Part shown: piece by piece, positions 63,927-64,000 of the stretch
How positions within the stretch are numbered: position 1 is the stretch's first letter
Layout of the letters: the number at the start of each line of letters is the position of its first letter
NCBI RefSeq assembly: GCF_004365965.1
Contig: NZ_SOEB01000001.1
Location: forward strand, 248,001 to 312,000
DNA from: Rhodovulum visakhapatnamense
GTDB taxonomy: Bacteria > Pseudomonadota > Alphaproteobacteria > Rhodobacterales > Rhodobacteraceae
DNA: 64,000 nt
Reading direction: 5' to 3'
Position numbers and translations under genes: made by a program
Notes under the pieces: generated by a model
What the model was told of the DNA's origin: nothing
Seen by the model: only the letters and a program-made list of their open reading frames with translations
Databases searched by the model: none

Positions 63927-64000
63927 ATGATGCAGCAGCCGCCCCTGATCGACCCTTTCGCCCGCGCCATCACCTATCTGCGTGTGTCGGTCACCGACCG
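63927..64000 (+). CDS. moaA: GTP 3',8-cyclase MoaA, 5' end only
   Basis: The first 24 codons, MMQQPPLIDPFARAITYLRV then SVTD, match the conserved MoaA start just before the radical SAM CxxxCxxC motif, which lies past the window edge. MoaA makes the first intermediate of molybdopterin. Start at 63927 or 63930. Confidence 0.8.
   Translation, partial: MMQQPPLIDPFARAITYLRVSVTD

Overview
The window is about 67% GC and densely coded. Several things point to a diazotrophic member of the Rhodobacteraceae, probably a purple non-sulfur genus such as Rhodovulum or Rhodobacter: nif genes with an oxygen-sensitive type NifA, a zinc-free type HemB, long alphaproteobacterial PstA and PstC forms, an FnrL-type site, and an intergenic repeat of a kind I recall from Rhodobacterales. 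The genus is inferred; there is no rRNA or photosynthesis gene to confirm it.

Positions 1-12,000, almost all on the minus strand, are a nif island: nifA; the nifB-fdxN-LRV-nifZ-nifT-SIR2-like operon; and the nifHDK operon with its own sigma54 promoter. Sigma54 -24/-12 boxes and TGT-N10-ACA (or near) NifA sites precede nifB and nifH, and a TGT-N10-ACA site also lies upstream of nifA. A truncated P1B-4 metal ATPase lies beyond nifK. Positions 12,000-16,300 hold a diheme peroxidase with an FnrL-type site, an isolated hcp-tagF pair of type VI secretion type, and hemB. Positions 16,400-32,200 hold mfd, transporters, an acyl-CoA synthetase with a divergent XRE-cupin regulator, an oligopeptide-type binding protein with an entericidin-like lipoprotein, a candidate small RNA, bdhA with a patatin, and psuKG.

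Positions 32,400-41,100 hold rpsB-tsf, a divergent pair of GGDEF paralogues (one degenerate), a LuxR solo, an insertion-sequence remnant and a second MauG/CCP-type peroxidase. Positions 41,200-48,600 are a complete phosphate regulon, phoR-pstSCAB-phoU-phoB, with a Pho box before pstS and an attenuating terminator after it. Positions 49,200-54,900 hold gmk, yicC, a gamma-carbonic-anhydrase-like gene, a PAS protein, class II DAHP synthase and a GlxA-type regulator. Positions 55,000-61,200 are a branched-chain amino acid or amide ABC operon (livKGF, two small secreted proteins, livHM). The right end holds a Cys-rich secreted protein, a MobA-like nucleotidyltransferase, a membrane protein, a lipoprotein and the first 24 codons of moaA.

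No tRNA, rRNA or CRISPR array was seen. The best leads for unexplained biology are a candidate sRNA at 26738-26812, the SIR2-like gene at the end of the nifB operon, the isolated hcp-tagF pair, the paired secreted Cys proteins inside the liv operon, and the degenerate GGDEF partner.
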